Positions 23,901 through 38,900 of a stretch of DNA of 64,000 bases are shown piece by piece (position 1 is the stretch's first letter; every line of letters begins with the position of its first letter). The stretch lies in the NCBI GenBank assembly GCA_037903475.1, contig JBAJFG010000309.1:124001-188000 (forward strand), given 5' to 3'. Below the pieces are notes generated by a model. It did not search any database, had not been told where the DNA came from, and saw only the letters and a program-made list of their open reading frames with translations. Position numbers and translations under genes: made by a program. The DNA comes from Ancylostoma caninum. Its lineage: Eukaryota; Nematoda; Chromadorea; Rhabditida; Ancylostomatidae.

Positions 23901-26900
23901 CTCCGCCCACAGGCTCCCCAATAATTAGGGCTTGAAAACGGGTTTTCGGCAGTTTTTCACGGAATCACATATACTCTTCTGATCAACAGCCCCTGGAGAT
24001 TCTTTTGACATGAAAATCTCAAAAATGATCTCGAGGTGGGCTGGTGGCTTCAAGTCGACTTTCGGATAACTCTCCTACCTCAAGAGTGGATTCCATGACA
24101 ATTTCTAGCTCGATCTCTTCGCCGTTTAGTAGGAAATTTATTGTTTTTGACGCTGCCTGTTCGGTCTCAGTCGCTATAAAAGAGTAATTTATTCCCAGCT
24201 CTAGAAATTTCTATCATCGGACAACTCACATATGACGTGAGTCTGCTCCGGTGTTGTACTCGAAGCGACATGGTGAATCTGATGCGCCAGCGTCTTTTTG
24301 CCAGTGTTTCGACTTCCATAGAGTCGTAGCACAACTCGTCGCATGGGAGTGTTAGACTCGGGATAAAGGTAGATCTCGGGACATGTGGCTCTCCTATTTT
24401 CACCTAGAAAATATACAAAATTCGTTTTTTAAAGAGAGTATCCTCACCACATCTGCTCGTCCCCGCAAACTCACTTCTTTTACGTCCGATGGCTTTTCCG
24501 AGGCCTTTGTGCTCGTAGCCGTTATCCACAACGGATCCATGTTTATAGTCGAAACTACGGAGTTGACCCTCGATACGTGCGACGCTTTGTAGTCCATCCT
24601 ATACACGAAACACGCAATTTACTATATTGCTTTTCCTGATTATCCATTTAACCAAGCAGATCGTGGATGGCAAGCGTTTTATAGGCATCAGCTGATGGAT
24701 AAACGTCAGATGACGCAGTTCCTTGTAGGGGTATTATGCGAAATTGAGGATTACAGTGATTAGCGGTGACGTGCCTATTCCTAACGCTCATGCATAGATC
24801 TCAAAGGGTTCAGACAGCGTAAGTGCATAATATATTTTGTTACAAGTTTAATTAGGATCAGGTAAGGAACCGCAAAAGCACGTTTTCCGAGAAAATGTGC
24901 TTGCCCAAATTGTTCCAGCCAATCAAATTGAAAGGCCACTGCAAAAACTCGCCCTTTTGTCCCACATCCCCGTTTTTACGGCAATTTCCTAAGAGATCGA
25001 AGCTCCGTTTTTGAACGACTCTAATTATAGGATGTGTGGCCTACAAATCGGGAAAAGAGAGTGAAAAATAACCCTCCAACAATGCGTCGACTTCAATTAC
25101 TACCCTAATCGCCTTTTTTAGAGTTTTAAATATATCCTGACGTGTTTCCTGTGACGCTAGCACAGCATTGACTCTTCAGCATTCAGAAAGTGAGTTTGCA
25201 CTTTTCTGGAATAAATGTTTCTACTTCATTTTTTCTGCCATAAATCTCCAAAAAAAAGATAACCAGGCTCTGGCATCGGTTTTGACGTTATAAGTTGTTG
25301 GTAGATAGGTAGACAGTTACCTTGGGTTACCTCTGGTAGATCCTGGCAGGTGAACCTGACATGAACATTGGGCTCATTTTATACTAGAATCACCATTTTT
25401 TAACCGTTACACTGGGTTTACTGCAAGATGAAGAAAAAAGTGCCTCTTTTGGCAGGAAACAACAACGGAGCAAAAAAAATAGATGTTGAGATCCGTGTTC
25501 AGCGTAAAAATGCTTTTATTTGCGCTGAATTCCCAAAGTTTTTGTAAGAGGACATACATACGTATCTGCATATTCACATTAAACGTAATATACATACTAG
25601 AATGGAAACTAGAAAGTGTAGAATTGCGATAAAAGTTTCCTGAGACATAGTGGGTCGAAAAATGAAATATTCCCGCATACATAATTTAAATGTCTATAAA
25701 TACATATAGGGAATGAGCCAGGCTTTCAACAATAGATGAGTCCTCTGTGCTCCGTCTAGCGTGTGAGAATCCTTCCAAACTTTGAGTCAGAAGGAGGAGG
25801 AGAGGGTATTCATTGCACAACATTAGCTAGTTCATTTCTCTGCAGTGGTTTTATACCACAGTTAGGACCGGATAATGCACTAGATGCCTATCGATTCATT
25901 TTTAATTTGAAGATCCGACGATTTTGAATAAGTATACAGTTTGGATGTTCGGTAAAGAGGGGGCAATACAATTTTTCAGGAATGAAAAGGATGCGTGTAG
26001 GTCTATCTCTTTTTTGGAGATTTGAATTCTTTGGATCTGGTTCTGGATGTTTAATTGGATGAAATGGGTTACTCGACTTCTTTGGTCTTGAAGATATTTT
26101 ACACTATTTTTAAATAAAACATCACAAAAGCTTGTGGCATAGCGAAAATAGTCGCATCGTTAGGTTGGAATTCATCGTACAGAGATACTGTTGAAAAGAT
26201 ATAGTAGATTTCACTAGACAAAATAGTTGAGGAGATATTAGAGGAAAAAGAGGACGCAAAAAAGTGTGGTCTATTTGGTGAGGCGGAAGAGAAGAACAGT
26301 AGGCCAAGTACTCGTCTATTTCAACATTAGAAATGGCCTAAAGAAGTACTAACAATCTCGGTTCGTCGTCATTCCACTTCGCAAAATATAAGATAGTAAG
26401 ACCATTTATTTCGCCCATTATGGCTTCCCCTCTTATTGAAGAGTTCCGGAAAAGTTTTATCATTCAATTTCCTTTTTTTCATCCATGGCAGAGAACGACA
26501 CAGATTTTTTCTATAATTTTACTTTTTCTTCTTCATTGTTCCTCAAATTCCAAACTTATTCACATGGCGAAGAGTTTCACCAAAAGAAATATGTAACCAT
26601 CAAAGGAGCTGATCTAATTTGTGTAACATCGCTCAATTGTATTAAACCCGCTGGTGAATGAGAAATTGTCACAGAAATAAAAAAAGCTCCGAGAAACTTT
26701 TTTCGTTGACGTCAGTGTCTAGCGAAAAAACGAGACATTTAAATTGTTTATTCTCAACCTCGTGCTGCGTGGGAACGCGCTCAAAAAGAGGAGTGCAAAA
26801 AACGTATGTGTACTTCGTGTTTCAATGGAGGAATTAGTAACGAACAGAAAAAAAACAACGAATACGAACACTAGAGGAAAAGTAGGGTTATAAATAATTA

Positions 26901-29900
26901 TGTACATACCTTTGCGCAGACATTGTTGTTCGTTTCCATCAAACTGCCGTCGCGTAGGGAGTACTTGAACCTGAAAATGGCTGCTGTTATTGGTTTTCGG
27001 AGTGGCAGCCTCATTTTCCTAGAATTTCCCGGATACGGCTGCCAAAGAATTTTCAATTAAGAGGCCAACACAATGGAAGACGATTAAGAATTTGATGGCA
27101 AGAAGTTTATGCAAAGTCGGAGGAAGGTGGAATCATTCTCTTCCAGTTTAATGGAAAAGTTCATCCAGAAAAGAAAACCTCTTTGCCCAGGGCTTTGTTA
27201 CTCGTTACGCGGGGCAGTGGTAAATAAGAGGCAAGAAGAAAGCCTTGCTGGGTGGTCAAAATATCCCAATTTCCAGCCGGAAATTGACCACGGGGCGTCG
27301 TGCCAGTGAATGATGCCCTCTCAAAGGAATCATGGATAATTCCGGCGCTCTCGTCAGACGCAGGCGGTGCTTTAGTGGCTATAATTAGGCGGGCACCGAA
27401 ACAAGGGAGGCAAGATGGCTGCGTCACGAGTCGGACGAACTTGATGAATGCATTAAAATTGAGCGGAAGTGACTATTTCAGGTATTCTAAGCATATAATT
27501 AGCTATCTCGGACAACAGCAAACGTTACTTACGCGTATTCAAAGCGTTATCAGCTGTTTACGCGCTCTTTATGGCTCTTTTCATGAGGGTTCACGATTTG
27601 GGGATTGCTTTTAGGGATCAAAGAATCAGCTGTGGAAGTTATTTTTTGGAGATTTTCCTTCTTCACACCAGATTATTCTTATGTAACTTCGTTACAAACT
27701 CAAAGTAATATAAGAAAGTGGGTAAACTTAGAGGATAGACAGCAAGTGCTACGTAAGAAAGAGTGCCATGCCAACAACGTACTAGTAGAAGAGTTCTTAC
27801 AAAGCATCTGGAATGAGTAGTTCCAAAATTACTAATCTTTGTTGGATACCAAGCAGAGGTCTACTACTGGAAAAATTTAATGGGTAGAACTGTTAGTAGG
27901 AGATCTGTGAAAAAAATATTCTAAGCACCAAAGCGACATGTTAGAATAAAATAGAGAGTCCGAAGGGTTCAATGATTTTGAGACCTTTATTTTCAGGATC
28001 TTGAGACCTTTATTTTCAAATTTTCAGTGTTGATTTCAGCGTGAAAATCCTGCCCTTTCTCGGCGAATACTCCACTTCTTCCCAATGCCTCTCACTCCTC
28101 CCGCTCCCCTCCCACCTCGTTCCATGACCGTCACTCCAACTCATGTATTTGAACATGTGATTCTAGAGTATAGATGGTTGTCTGTAATTTCTGCTTGGTT
28201 ATTGAGATGCCCTTTACTCTCTAGTTACCCTACGGTCTCTGCAGTTATTGAGTAACTCTTCAGTTACCAAATTTAAGCAAAAGAGTTCTTTTACCCTCAA
28301 AAAAAGTTTATGAGATGCTGTAGAAAGTTTTAAAACAGTCATAGAAAATTACGAAAAAAGGAGCTACTTCCAAAACTGCTCTATACCATTTATATTGAAT
28401 GAGAGTCCGCGTGTCATAGCAAGACCGTCAAAATTTGGTAAAAACTGTGATATTGCAAGGTGATTGCGGATAGCACAAAAAAATTTGAGGAAAACAGTAT
28501 GGAATCCAGGAAAGTCATTCGGAAAACGGAACAGAAATCAATAAAAATGAAGGGAAAATGACGAAGGTGCTTGAATACGAACACTGAACCGTAACTAGCC
28601 TGACATCATCACATAACATTCCACACGGACTATGTGATTAATCCGAGAGCAATCCAAGAATCCAAGAACAATCCATACTGCTACAGAATATTCTTCCGAA
28701 AAGGAAAGGAACGGATTTAGGCCGTGGATGACGGCAAAACCGTTGCAAGGGCGGGGATTTTGTCCCATTATCGTCTCAGACATGGATAAAAGATCCGACA
28801 CTCAATCCCATCCACAAGTGATCAACCTGACGAATTCCATGAGACAGAAGCTCATTAGGCCTCGAGGGAAAGCGTTGTTCGCTGCTGTTTGCTAACCTGG
28901 TGGATTTCTTTGATGGAAAAGGTGGGTGTGGGAAGGCGGAAACTGAAACCTTGCCAACCTGAGCGTGAGAAATGAAACGCGCACCGCTCTTAGCGCGGTA
29001 GAGCAAACTTTGATGCATGGGAAAACCAGGAATAAGAGGTCTGGAATTGTTTCTGTCCGTGCACAGCACAAACAGGAATTGAAATGTACGAACGTCAGCC
29101 GCTTGGAAATTAGTTGTAGTGGGCGTATGCATACTAGACGAATGTACGTAAGTGTGTACTTGGTGCACTGCTATAAAATTGTGACAGGTGAATGGAAAGG
29201 TGAATGAAAAGCCAGGCTGATGTCCGGAATAAAGTACTTTTTCTAGAATACACCCATGCGTGGGTTTGATTTATTCCTTTACTTCGCAGCTTCGATCTCT
29301 TATTAGATCGCTCTTGACAGAGGAACTGGGAGGGAAGCACGCGATAGATACCAAAAATTGGCGCAAAGGTGATTTTTGTGCTATAGAGCGTACTAATTGG
29401 ACAACAAGCTGAGGTTGAGTTATGCGATTGGCTTGTTGGAAGAAGTGACCAATCGCAGGGCCGGACGCTCCCGCCCTTCCAAGCACAACGCTCTAACCAA
29501 ACTTTTTTATTCTATCCATACTTACAGGTGAAAAAACTTCAAGCACTACAGCTGAGACATTTTAAAGAGGAGGAGAGGTCTCCCGATCCCAATCGCAGCA
29601 CCTTATTAGTATAGTTGAATAATTTTTTTGACAAAACGTCGAATCTTCGGGAACATGCGATATGGGATTTTAGCAAAATTCAACCACTCAGAAGAAGCTT
29701 TCCTTGGTGTTGTGAGGAAATTGCGAGAGTTTATCATTTATATAATGGATAACACGTATTGTACTTAAATTTGTGGAAAATTAACCGTACACGGTGGTTG
29801 AAAATTACCTGAACAGCCGTACATACTTTAATGCTAAAGTCGGGCAGTGAATCATCAGAAGTTCAGATACTATAGGCAGCATGTGGACCTTCCACTGATT

Positions 29901-32900
29901 ATTAAATATTGAACAACTACCGGAAATTTCTGGATCAGCGGAGCTACAGGCGCTCGGATGCTAAATGACGTCATCACGCGATTCTCATGGACAAAACTGA
30001 CGTCCTCCCTGTGCCACGGTTACATGGGAACCCAAATTTCAGGTGTGAACTGTGCAGATCCTCCACTACAACAATAACCAGAACAAGAAATTTGGTATAT
30101 TTGAATGCGATGGAGATAAGGGCAATTTTTGAAAGCTAATTGATGAAATTCGCTAACATTTAATTTTTTAAATAAGCAATAAAGCACGACTACTTATCTT
30201 AAACAGAGTATGTTTAAATTCTGGATTCTGGAGTTCTGGTCAAAAAATCTATCGTTCCGTTTTTTTATAATCGTCTCCTCTCTGCTGATTTCAACAAATA
30301 TTGCTAAAATTGTAACCAATCCCTTTAATACCACTAAGAATCTAAGAAAAAAGAGGTATTCAGAGAAAAGAAGATTTTCTAGCAGAAACGTTGATAGGAG
30401 GAATCATTTGTCATTTTTGCGACATGCGTGGCAGAATGTGTGTTTTGGTCCCAGACATATCCCATGAGGCGATGACAAAGGTCAGAAGCTCAAAGATCTG
30501 GAGAAAACGGCTGCGTAGGCCACAAATGCTACTCCGACTCCTGAAGAAACCTATTAGAATTCCTTAATTCAACTTTTTTGCCGCAGGAGTGTTCGGCTCA
30601 TAAATTGCCGCTTCTTGGTTCAGTTACCCAAGTTTTCTCAGGTCTAGCAGCAGCGTAGAAATTCTTTACTTTTCCACTCTAACTGGCTGTATTTCGTAGA
30701 GATAGAGGCAGCTGGAAGGGGAGGAAATACTAGATTAGTGCATTTTTTCATGTTGTTTGGTTAGGCTCTCCTTTCCTACTAATGAATACTGGAAAAAGGA
30801 TAAGAAACGGAAGTAGCGCCATTATTTTCCCAATTCTTCGTTCAAACATTCATCTGTAGTTTATTGACATTTGCACAAAGGACTAGCTTCTGTTTCAATT
30901 TTCATGGATTTCCATTCGACTAACAGGATAGTACATGGGGGACAAGCACGAATTAATAAAAATTTCCTGAGAATTTCTTCATAGCCATAGGGAAGACAGC
31001 TTCTAGTAGAGTCATACAACCAAAAAGCAGCAAGAGGTGGCCCACATTGGCTCTTTGTCCTAGATGGATGGTCGATAGATGAGGTTGGACGATAGCAGGC
31101 TGCCGCTACTCAACGATAAATAAAGATGTGAATTCGTAATTTGCCGCTTCGCGCCAGAATAGATATCGAGCAGGTGGGAATCATGAATTTGTAGTGGAGC
31201 TGGTAATCGATATACATCTTTTTCATCATCGTTATGACCTTCATAGCCGGTTCAACTTGATTAGTTTGAAAAATTCGGAGTCGGTGGATATCTTCTGTAA
31301 TTTTGCGGGGGTTTGAGCATCTGTGCTTGCTCCCTGGTAGTGCTGCACGGAAAGGCTTAATTGGAAGGTTGGATAATCTCATTTCCATGGTAGGGTTACC
31401 AATGGGTAGCAGCTGACTAGAAGCGACATCACGTAGGATAAACCTTGATGATTGTCAAGTAAAGAGTAATCTTGGGTAATTTGACACATTTACTGTGAAT
31501 AGTGCCACTCATTCACTAGAGCCCACAAGAACTATTCCTTTCAGCTGTACGCTGTACTCGCTGAAAAATTTCTGGAGCAGAAGTAGAAATAAAAACCAGT
31601 ACTCTCCGTAGTCCCATCATTTCCATGGCGTAAAAGAACAAACCCCAGAGGCCGCATGCTTAAACACAGGGTAAAGATGTCAAGACTTTATCCATGACTT
31701 TACCCATCCTTAATACGAGCATCAACACATTCATCCTGGAAAATTTTGATTATGCGTTCACGCCCAGAATAACTAACACGTAATTTAAAAAAGTAAGAAC
31801 AAGGAATTTGCGCTGCGGTTGTACCTACCGGGAGAAGAATGGCGTGGCAATAGCAAATATAAATTACTAAGAGTTCACAAAAACGGGAGAGACCAGAAAA
31901 TCCACAATCTATTGCCAAAATAAAAACAGGAACACCCGTGATATGATGTTGTAAAAACATTTCACCACAGGAAAATTTGCTCCAGGAACTAAACTGGAAG
32001 CATCTGTCAGAGGGTGTCACACCTGTCCTTTTCACCTTAAAAATCTAACTCTTCGCACTATGAATAAGCGCTGGATGGCAGGAACTTCGCATTAAGAATT
32101 TATGACATTCATAAATATTTATTGCACTTCTTCAAAAATCATTCAGACCAACTATTCCTAGGTTTACGTCACAAGCAGGTGCAAAGCTAGGGTACTTTCT
32201 CTCATGTTCCTCATTTATTCAACGCTAAGAGTAAGGAATTTCAAGTAAACGTATTTTTAGCAGCTTATCCCTCTGGATTTATTAAAGGGTCGATTATTTT
32301 TAGGGCTTGGCTTCGTGAGATTCATATCCAATAAAAGAAAGAAGTTGGAGGAGGAGGAGGAAGTCCAGCATGGCACGATTCGCATCAGAAGAAGGCATTA
32401 TCTTATTTGATATCCCAATGCATACATGCGTACATACACATTACTAATTCAGATGGTGTTTATCAATTATTTATGGCATTATGGTTTATTGTAAACAAAT
32501 AAGAGGTAAACCTTGTTAGCTTACCGACCTTCATTGAATCATTGCTACCCAAAGTGTTGAAAATCTTAATCCCTTAAAGGAAACCCTGGGAAAACCTATC
32601 TAAACTATGTTCCTTAGAGGTAAGGTAAGGCATCCGTGACCAATTGTAGCCATTTTCGTCCATATTGGCTCTGAGAGACACTAGGAAGCTTAAGAGATGA
32701 GGACAATGAAAATTCCCACGAAAATATGAATGACATTAGCTAGAAACGCTTGCACTCAAAAATAGGATGGTGTAATTGACTGCTTTTATTTATGAGTTAA
32801 ACAACTGCTTCCATTGTGCTGCCCCATAACCTTTTATTTAATGAGATGCTAAGGTTAAAACAGAGACACCCACCTCCTGGAAAGATTGACTCGATTCGGA

Positions 32901-35900
32901 TGACGTGGCGAGTTTTCGGAGCTGAAAGAAAAAACAGTTTAGCTTTCGGGCACTTCCTATCCTTTTTTGGAGTACAGCAAGTTGTCTAAGAAGGCTATTC
33001 TAACAACTCAAAAAAAGCTTCAACATAGTTCTTATATCATAAATGTACATAATTGTTAGTGCAATATTCCACAATTGGAAAAAAGTTGTTACGAATATAT
33101 AAATTGTTGGAAAACTAAAATATTTGGGAAAAAGGCTACCGAGAACATGGCACAATGAAAATTTTCGAATTCAACTACAAGATGGCTAAGAAATATTTGT
33201 GATTTTGCTGTCAATCCATATCAATATCTATAAATTTTGATAGCAATCAATATTTATATTTATATATTCCGAAGTCCATGGAAACACCAAGCCGTAAAGA
33301 AAAGTGAGAAAAAAAAAGAAACTGAAAAAAAACAAGCAGAGAGTGCAAACGATGATATCACGTGAAAGTTATTTTAGGGAGAAAATTACATATTCCAGGC
33401 ACATATGCTTTCCACTAGGCTGGGATTGAAATACAAATTCCTCATGGCATTTTCGAGCTGCTTTTTTTCACCATTCTTATTCTTTAGTGGCTCTTCTAGC
33501 GGGTTCCCTACGCTAATTCTATCTAGAAAATGGTCGCCGTCGATCCAATCATTCTGATGACTAAATAGGATGAATCCTGTTTTCAACCACTCATACCATA
33601 ACCCTACCGAATTCTTACAATAGCAGTTTCCGATGTCATTTAGGAGCTAGCTTCGAGGTCTACTCGAACGGTCACCCCGCAGCTCCGAAAAAATTCCAAG
33701 TATCCGTAGGAATTTTCACGCATCATTTGCAGTAATTCGTTTGCATGCATGACATGTTCGCGAAAAACAGGCAAAACATCGGATCCCGCCGACCAATCCG
33801 TCGGTTTCCGGTTAAATTTCCAAGAAAAAAGTTTAAGACATGTACATATCTGCAACATGCACTTACAAACATATGGAAGGGGTGCACTAGATTATTAGAT
33901 GCAGAGGAAGTGCAGCAGAAGACTGAGAAGTGACTTTCCCGGAATGCTTTCTGCTGCGGTGCTTCCGTATCTGATTGTCTTTGGCTATTCTTCTGCAAGT
34001 TTGACTGAGTTGACGAATTTTGCTAAGAATTCGGTTGTTAAGCAAACAATTTTGCCAGGATTTACGTAAAATTTAAGTGGTTACCTTCGATTTTTTATGG
34101 AAATGCAAGAACTACACAATCCAAAAGCATTCCAGCCAAAATCTTCTTGGGATTTCACGTAGTTTCTAACTGTACGCGGACGTTTTCTGGATTTTTATTT
34201 AAAAAAAGAATTTTCCAGTCTAATCACTCAAAAACCGCTTGCTTGGAGTCTCCAGGGAGGTTTCGGGTTTGCACATAAGGCATAACATCAACGCATAGTC
34301 AGACAAAGTGGCGGGAGGACCGCAGCAAGTCCTCGTGCATCAATTTTTGCAGAAAAAAAAAACCACATTATTGTTCATCTTACGTCTTATCTTCCCTGAG
34401 TGTCGCTTTTTGGCATCAATAGAATCGTTTTACATTTGTAAAATCTCTTTGTGCTGCAGTCTTCCCCCAGGTTTGTCTGGACAGTACTACTCTTTCTTAG
34501 TACTGCCCAGACAAACTAGCAGAAGAACCGCAGCATGCCCTCTACTGTACAGTAAGCTTGAGAATCTCGCTTTTCACAGGGAAAGACGAACGAAACTCAG
34601 ACGGGATCCCTGAGCACTGAGCAATGTTAGTAGCCATTTCTGTTTTGCTTCATCCCCTATCCGTTGCCTAAACATGCACTCAAAATTACGCTAACCATAA
34701 ACAGTTGTATGTTATTGGTAAAAAGTACATAATTTAGTCAGCAAATGAGATTTTGAATGGCTAATGAAAAAAACATCCACGAATATCCAGACAAACATAG
34801 CTGAATGACGAATGAAGACCAGTGCGAATCACCGCAATGAGGCGAAAAATCAGGGGCGAAACGCCCGGTGGCCCCGATTGCATGCCTCGTTTCGCTTTTG
34901 TCGGATTGGAGTGGAAAAACTGTTGCAAAAATTGAGAAAGTGGTTCCATCGGTGAGCGCTAACGAATTTATGTCTTGTTATCCATCTGGACCACGAAAGG
35001 GGCCAGGCGAAGTAACGCTGCTTAATTTACATGCCAGTAAACAAATTACCCCCTCATCGCAAATGCCATTTATCCTGAACACGAAAATGCGGCCTCATGG
35101 TTCGGTTAGCTAGGCCATTTTTACTGCTTACTCCTAATTATCGAAAATGTGAAGCGATTAGTAGGTGGATTCACTATGTATTCTAGTTCGGGATGCACTA
35201 TTGCAAGGAAGGGTAACCCTATAGCCATGGGTGTGATTACCCATGCGTAGCAGCTTGGTATAGATAACGCCACTGCTAGTTCACTGATAAGTGCCAGATA
35301 AAGGGTAAATTCAAAATGATTAACATGGGTAGGTTAACACTTTTACCATGGGTAAGCACAATTTTTTAGGATTTTCTGTCTTTAAAGTTTAACTTTTATT
35401 TTGACAGGGTTTTATTTTCTTTGAATTTAGGTTTAGTCTCTTTAAGTGTTTTGGTACTTGGGACTGATTCTGGAACCTAAGATGGGCAGCAGCAGGCCGA
35501 CACGGTGTCTTTAAAATTTTTTAAATCTATTCCAGTTTCTACTGTATTTTTATTCTGTTTTTATTCATTCTATACACTAAATACACATTCAGCAAGCCTT
35601 GAAAACTCAGGATTATTTCCGGAAAAGTATTATTTGTCAAACTAGCAAGAGAATAGGCTCTACTCCATTTGCGAAGCGCAACGGATTTTTCCGTCAAAAC
35701 ATCGCCTAAGAGGTTCTATTGCCATACTATTACTGTAATGCCACCCTGTAGGGTTACTGTAAGCATGAAGTAGGTAATGTGGTAAGGGTGGTAAGGGTGA
35801 AGTAGTGTGCAGTTTACGGGGAATGTATAGTAGGAAAAAAACCCCAAACCCCAAAAACCCACGAAATTTTCAAATTTTTCAAAAGTATTGAAGGATTTGA

Positions 35901-38900
35901 GCACGGGGGCTATTTGAGAGCAACACAGATATCGCTCCACCACAGCGCTAACCTGTTTAAGGTCCCGCTGAGATTACTGTAGGAAAATGGAGAAGAAAGT
36001 TCCCAGTGCAAAATTTCAGAGAAGAAATTATGGGATATCATGTCATACCGTAAGATATCGCATGATATCGTACAATACGACATGTCCACTTCATAATACT
36101 ACCGTATGTGTCTCAATAAAAGATATCATGCACGTCAATTCTTCGCAATTGTACCAAAAACGTTCGATGAGCACGTGCTAAATAACCCCCCCCCCCCCTG
36201 GGGCAAAAATAGCTGATTTTAGGATTAGGTCTTGAAATGGAACAGTGGGAGAAAATAGAAATTGTGAGGCCAGACCTCGTCCACAACGAGGTCCCAACCG
36301 TAGCAACCACAGAACTCATAAGACTGAGTGCGACTAGCGTTTTTTGTCTGCACTCTATAACCTTATCGAGGATAAATGGTAAATGACGCATGCCATTATT
36401 TCTATTACGCCGCGGTGGCACTTAATGAAAATTCCGCCTTTTTTGTTTGCCTGCTCTTTTGAAAGATAATCAGGTTTAAATTAACCCATACTTACGTACC
36501 GTATGTGTTCTATGAAAAAACGGAATTTTTTTAGCTTCCAGAATTCCTCGGAAACTTGTTGTGAGAGGTGGATCATATGCTTACGTAGGAAGAGGTAAAA
36601 TTGAATAATTGTTTAATAATATTTCTATCAAGTAATAGCAAATAGTTAATAGCTCTATTGATAATTTAGGTGCTATTTCCAACTTTCAAATTTTTTTATA
36701 GGGATAGATAGATAGAAAGCGACATACGCAACGTTCCCTAGAGAAGTAGGAAGCCTAGCAATCCGACTCATTCAAAATCGAATGTTCGAAAATCCATTCG
36801 ATAACATAGTCAATCGGTCCAAGCCACTAGACCATAAACACAAGTTTCACTCAGAGAATTCGCACAGACTTAGTTCTTGGTCCTTAGGAAGTCACACAAG
36901 GTTACTCTTATACTATGTATAACAATTTACTCATTATTTAATCAAAACAACGCTCAGTGGTGTACAAGTAAAGTCCTTACGCACAATCGGCGGAAATTCT
37001 TTGAGCGCGACCAGCATGTGGCGCGTGCGCGGCGCGGCCCTCTTGTGCCAGCGGTTCCCAGTTGTTCATCAGATTCTTGGCCCAGGTGAGTATTTTTTTT
37101 TTCATTTTTCTTCAACTGAACTTTATCTGAAGCTGTGAGCCCTGTGGCTGACCGATATCGACCGGACGGCCCCGCATGCCTCATATTTTGTACGTTTTCC
37201 CCATGCATGCCCCAAATGCTTGTTTTTATTGTTTTTATGAGGCATGCGGGCCGTCCGGTCGACATCGGTCAACCACAGGCCTCACATCTTCAGATAAACT
37301 TCAATCAAGGAAAAAATGAAGGAAAAACACTCACCTGGGCCAAAAATCTCACGGACGACGGGGGAGCGCTGCCACAAGAGGGCCGCGCCGCGCACGTGCT
37401 GGGCGCGCTCGAAAATTTTCCGCCGATTGCGCGTAAGGACTTTAATGAGAAAACCGAATATAGAAAGTGTTGGAAACACCGAGCGTCAATGGAAATTCCT
37501 CCCTTCCCTCTAAAACCTGAGTTTTTAATATTATCTTCTTCAAAATTCTTATTTATTCCTCAAAATGGTAACACTTACAGGCAATGTTTTCCTCGAAAAT
37601 TCAATTTTCAAATCAGTTCGATTTGATTTAATCTAATCCCTAGCTCTGTAGTTCTGCTCAACCTTCCAAATTTCTTGAAGATTTTCGGATATTTTTTCCT
37701 TCCAGATTCCACACGTGTTTGGTACCCGAACAAGAAGGAAATGCTTAGTTCCAAGAACCCGGGGAGAGAAAAATGAATAGTATGAAGTCAACAACTGGTT
37801 GTTTTCCACAATGCCGACACAAATCGGAAGTGAGAAGTGACGCCAATGCAACCGCTTGACTCTTGGAAAATACGCAAACCATTCGTAACGCCTTTGTAAG
37901 ACTGGGCCGAGGCTTATTGCCTCGCATAACACCACCACTTCGAGTGAAATGGATGCAATGAAATGGCACTGTGGACTGTAGAACGGCACATTCAGACGGC
38001 TATTATATTCATTTCCTTTCGCTAAATTAAAGGCGAAATTAGAACGGCGCATACTGAATGAGATGTATTGAGGGCTGCAGGAAAAAAGTCGTTTTCCATA
38101 AATTGTTCATAAGGATTCGGAAGTGATCCATCCACAGGAAAAAAGGAGACCCCTAGGATCGTAACCCTTTTGCTTGTGCCGAATGCCAAGGAACTTGCTA
38201 ACAGCGAGAGTTCCTTAAATAAGGCCTAACAGTCGTTTTCATGGCTTGATTCACGTATGGACAACATTCAAAATGACAAAACGATGGGCCATTTTGTTTT
38301 TCTCATTCATTTGATGCGTTAATTATAATATTTGTTCAGACCTTCCACCCTTCCGACTTAACCCTAGGCATTGATGAAAATCAGAAACCTAAAAATCAGA
38401 AAAACTTAGAAATCCCCCTATTTTAGATGTTTCCTAAAGCCGCTAACAAACCTGGAAGTCATAAAAGGACCCAAAAATGAGAACTTAAGTAAGACTCCAC
38501 TTTCACAAAAAGATTCTTCAACGAGTGAATAAATCTTGGAATTCACAAAAATATGAAAAAAAATGTAAACGGGTCTATGGAAAACGAAAAGAAAATAGGG
38601 GGAAAAGCTGCTTCAAATGTTAAAATAAACTGGCAACAAAGCAGATGAACTGTAAAACAAAGCGCGCAAAGAATGGCAGATGACCGTAAAACAACAGTTG
38701 TCTGCTATTCTCCGCATCTCAACGGAGTACTCCAGCTTTAGATTGGACGTGACATCTCGTACAAAGAGTCCATCTGACCCTAGGCGACGCTGTGATGATC
38801 CGGAACAGTGGACATTTCCATAGTTACTCTTCAGAGAACTCAGGAGCCATGAAACCGACAAGGCGTTCGTGGGTACTGTTTTCGAGCACTATTTCTACTT

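Noticed and set aside
34471..34516. microRNA precursor
   Set aside because: The stem is only 19 bp with an 8-base loop, too short for a normal pre-miRNA, and nothing around it extends the pairing.
37633..38052. 139-codon minus-strand open frame
   Set aside because: Its translation has no family resemblance, no supporting splice sites and no start context; left uncalled.
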